From contig JAADEU010000107.1 of the NCBI GenBank assembly GCA_013153235.1, positions 1-14,389 on the forward strand: a stretch of DNA of 14,389 nt. The letters are read 5' to 3'. This stretch comes from Aquificota bacterium (GTDB lineage: Bacteria; Aquificota; Aquificia; Aquificales; Hydrogenothermaceae). This document shows positions 14,028 through 14,389 of this stretch, piece by piece. The position numbers were made by a program, and so were the translations under genes. The first letter of the stretch is position 1, and every line of letters begins with the position of its first letter. Under the pieces are notes generated by a model. The model was not told the origin of the DNA. It saw nothing but the letters and a program-made list of their open reading frames with translations, and ran no database searches.

Positions 14028-14389
14028 ATGAGTTTTGAAAAAGTAAAAGAGATTTTAAACAGGCTCACAGAGGAGCATGTTGTTTATCTCAAGCAGGTTG
14101 AGGACTTTGAAAGAAGACTGGACACAGAATTTTCACCGGAACTGATAGATGAGATATTGAAATTCATAGATGAAAAGATTGCTGAGCACGCCAGGGTTGA
14201 GGAGGAAGACCTTGACATAGCACTGCAGGAAGCAGGAATAACAGACTTTGATATAGATGCCCTTAATTTCGGCCACCAGACACTTGAGGAGATTATAGAA
14301 CACCTGAAATACCTTGTAGAGCAGTACAAAAAAGGAGTAACCACCTATCAGGGAAAAGATATACAGAAGGAAATTATCAAAACGGCCAG
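14028..14389 (+). CDS. Hemerythrin (HHE-domain) protein, 3' end beyond window
   Basis: 120 codons are visible and the frame is still open at the end. Hemerythrin-like diiron ligands can be assigned: His17 in the first helix, His54-x3-Glu58 (EHARVE), His83-x3-Glu87 (GHQTLE) and His92, spaced over helices as in HHE four-helix bundles. Such proteins bind oxygen or nitric oxide, or repair iron-sulfur centres (RIC/YtfE type); which applies here is not settled because the C-terminus is missing. No N-terminal ScdA-like cysteine domain is present. The ATG at 14028 is preceded by GGGAGG overlapping the end of the CopD-like gene, so the two are co-translated from one transcript. Confidence 0.8.
   Translation, partial: MSFEKVKEILNRLTEEHVVYLKQVEDFERRLDTEFSPELIDEILKFIDEKIAEHARVEEEDLDIALQEAGITDFDIDALNFGHQTLEEIIEHLKYLVEQYKKGVTTYQGKDIQKEIIKTA

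Noticed and set aside
14084..14344. 86-codon minus-strand open frame opposite the hemerythrin
   Set aside because: Serine-rich antisense shadow; the plus strand has clear diiron ligand spacing and ribosome site.

Overview
The window looks like chromosomal DNA from a thermophilic member of the Aquificota, most like Hydrogenothermaceae such as Persephonella or Sulfurihydrogenibium. The evidence is a family A DNA polymerase with no 5'-nuclease domain, lysine- and glutamate-rich proteins, AGA/AGG-dominated arginine codons, GC around 40% by eye, very tight gene packing and a membrane-anchored diheme cytochrome c next to what looks like a haem-copper oxidase subunit. The assignment is an inference; no rRNA or other taxonomic marker is present.

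Layout. (1) 1-879, minus: a diheme cytochrome c followed by the N-terminus of a membrane protein that is probably oxidase subunit I. (2) 953-7556, minus: seven closely packed genes, in transcription order a GT4 glycosyltransferase, pyrD (class 1B dihydroorotate dehydrogenase), an unrecognised 110-residue protein, an M3 oligopeptidase, a small ABM-fold protein, a RuBisCO-like protein (RLP), and an MtnX-type phosphatase. (3) 7613-8614, plus: a nucleotide-sugar epimerase, divergent from the glycosyltransferase. (4) 8611-9300, minus: recO. (5) 9375-9737, plus: a small ankyrin-repeat protein with a possible lipoprotein signal. (6) 9738-13438, minus: a five-gene operon aroD, dksA-like, pncA, ybjQ-like, polA. 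(7) 13571-14389, plus: a four-helix CopD-like membrane protein followed by a hemerythrin that runs off the window.

How it fits together. Most genes are housekeeping. Two spots stand out. First, the RLP and the MtnX phosphatase are translationally coupled by a TAATG junction. They resemble consecutive steps of methionine salvage, but the RLP has arginine where the family has its carbamylated lysine, and other active-site motifs are also altered, so it may do different chemistry. Second, the CopD-like/hemerythrin operon has a perfect 5+4+5 palindrome of the CRP/FNR type, TTGAC-N4-GTCAA, centred about 40.5 bp before a predicted start site. That is the classic position for an activator of this family, and it suggests control by oxygen, nitric oxide or redox state.

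No intergenic stretch exceeds about 135 bases. I see no tRNA, rRNA, CRISPR array, insertion sequence or attachment site.
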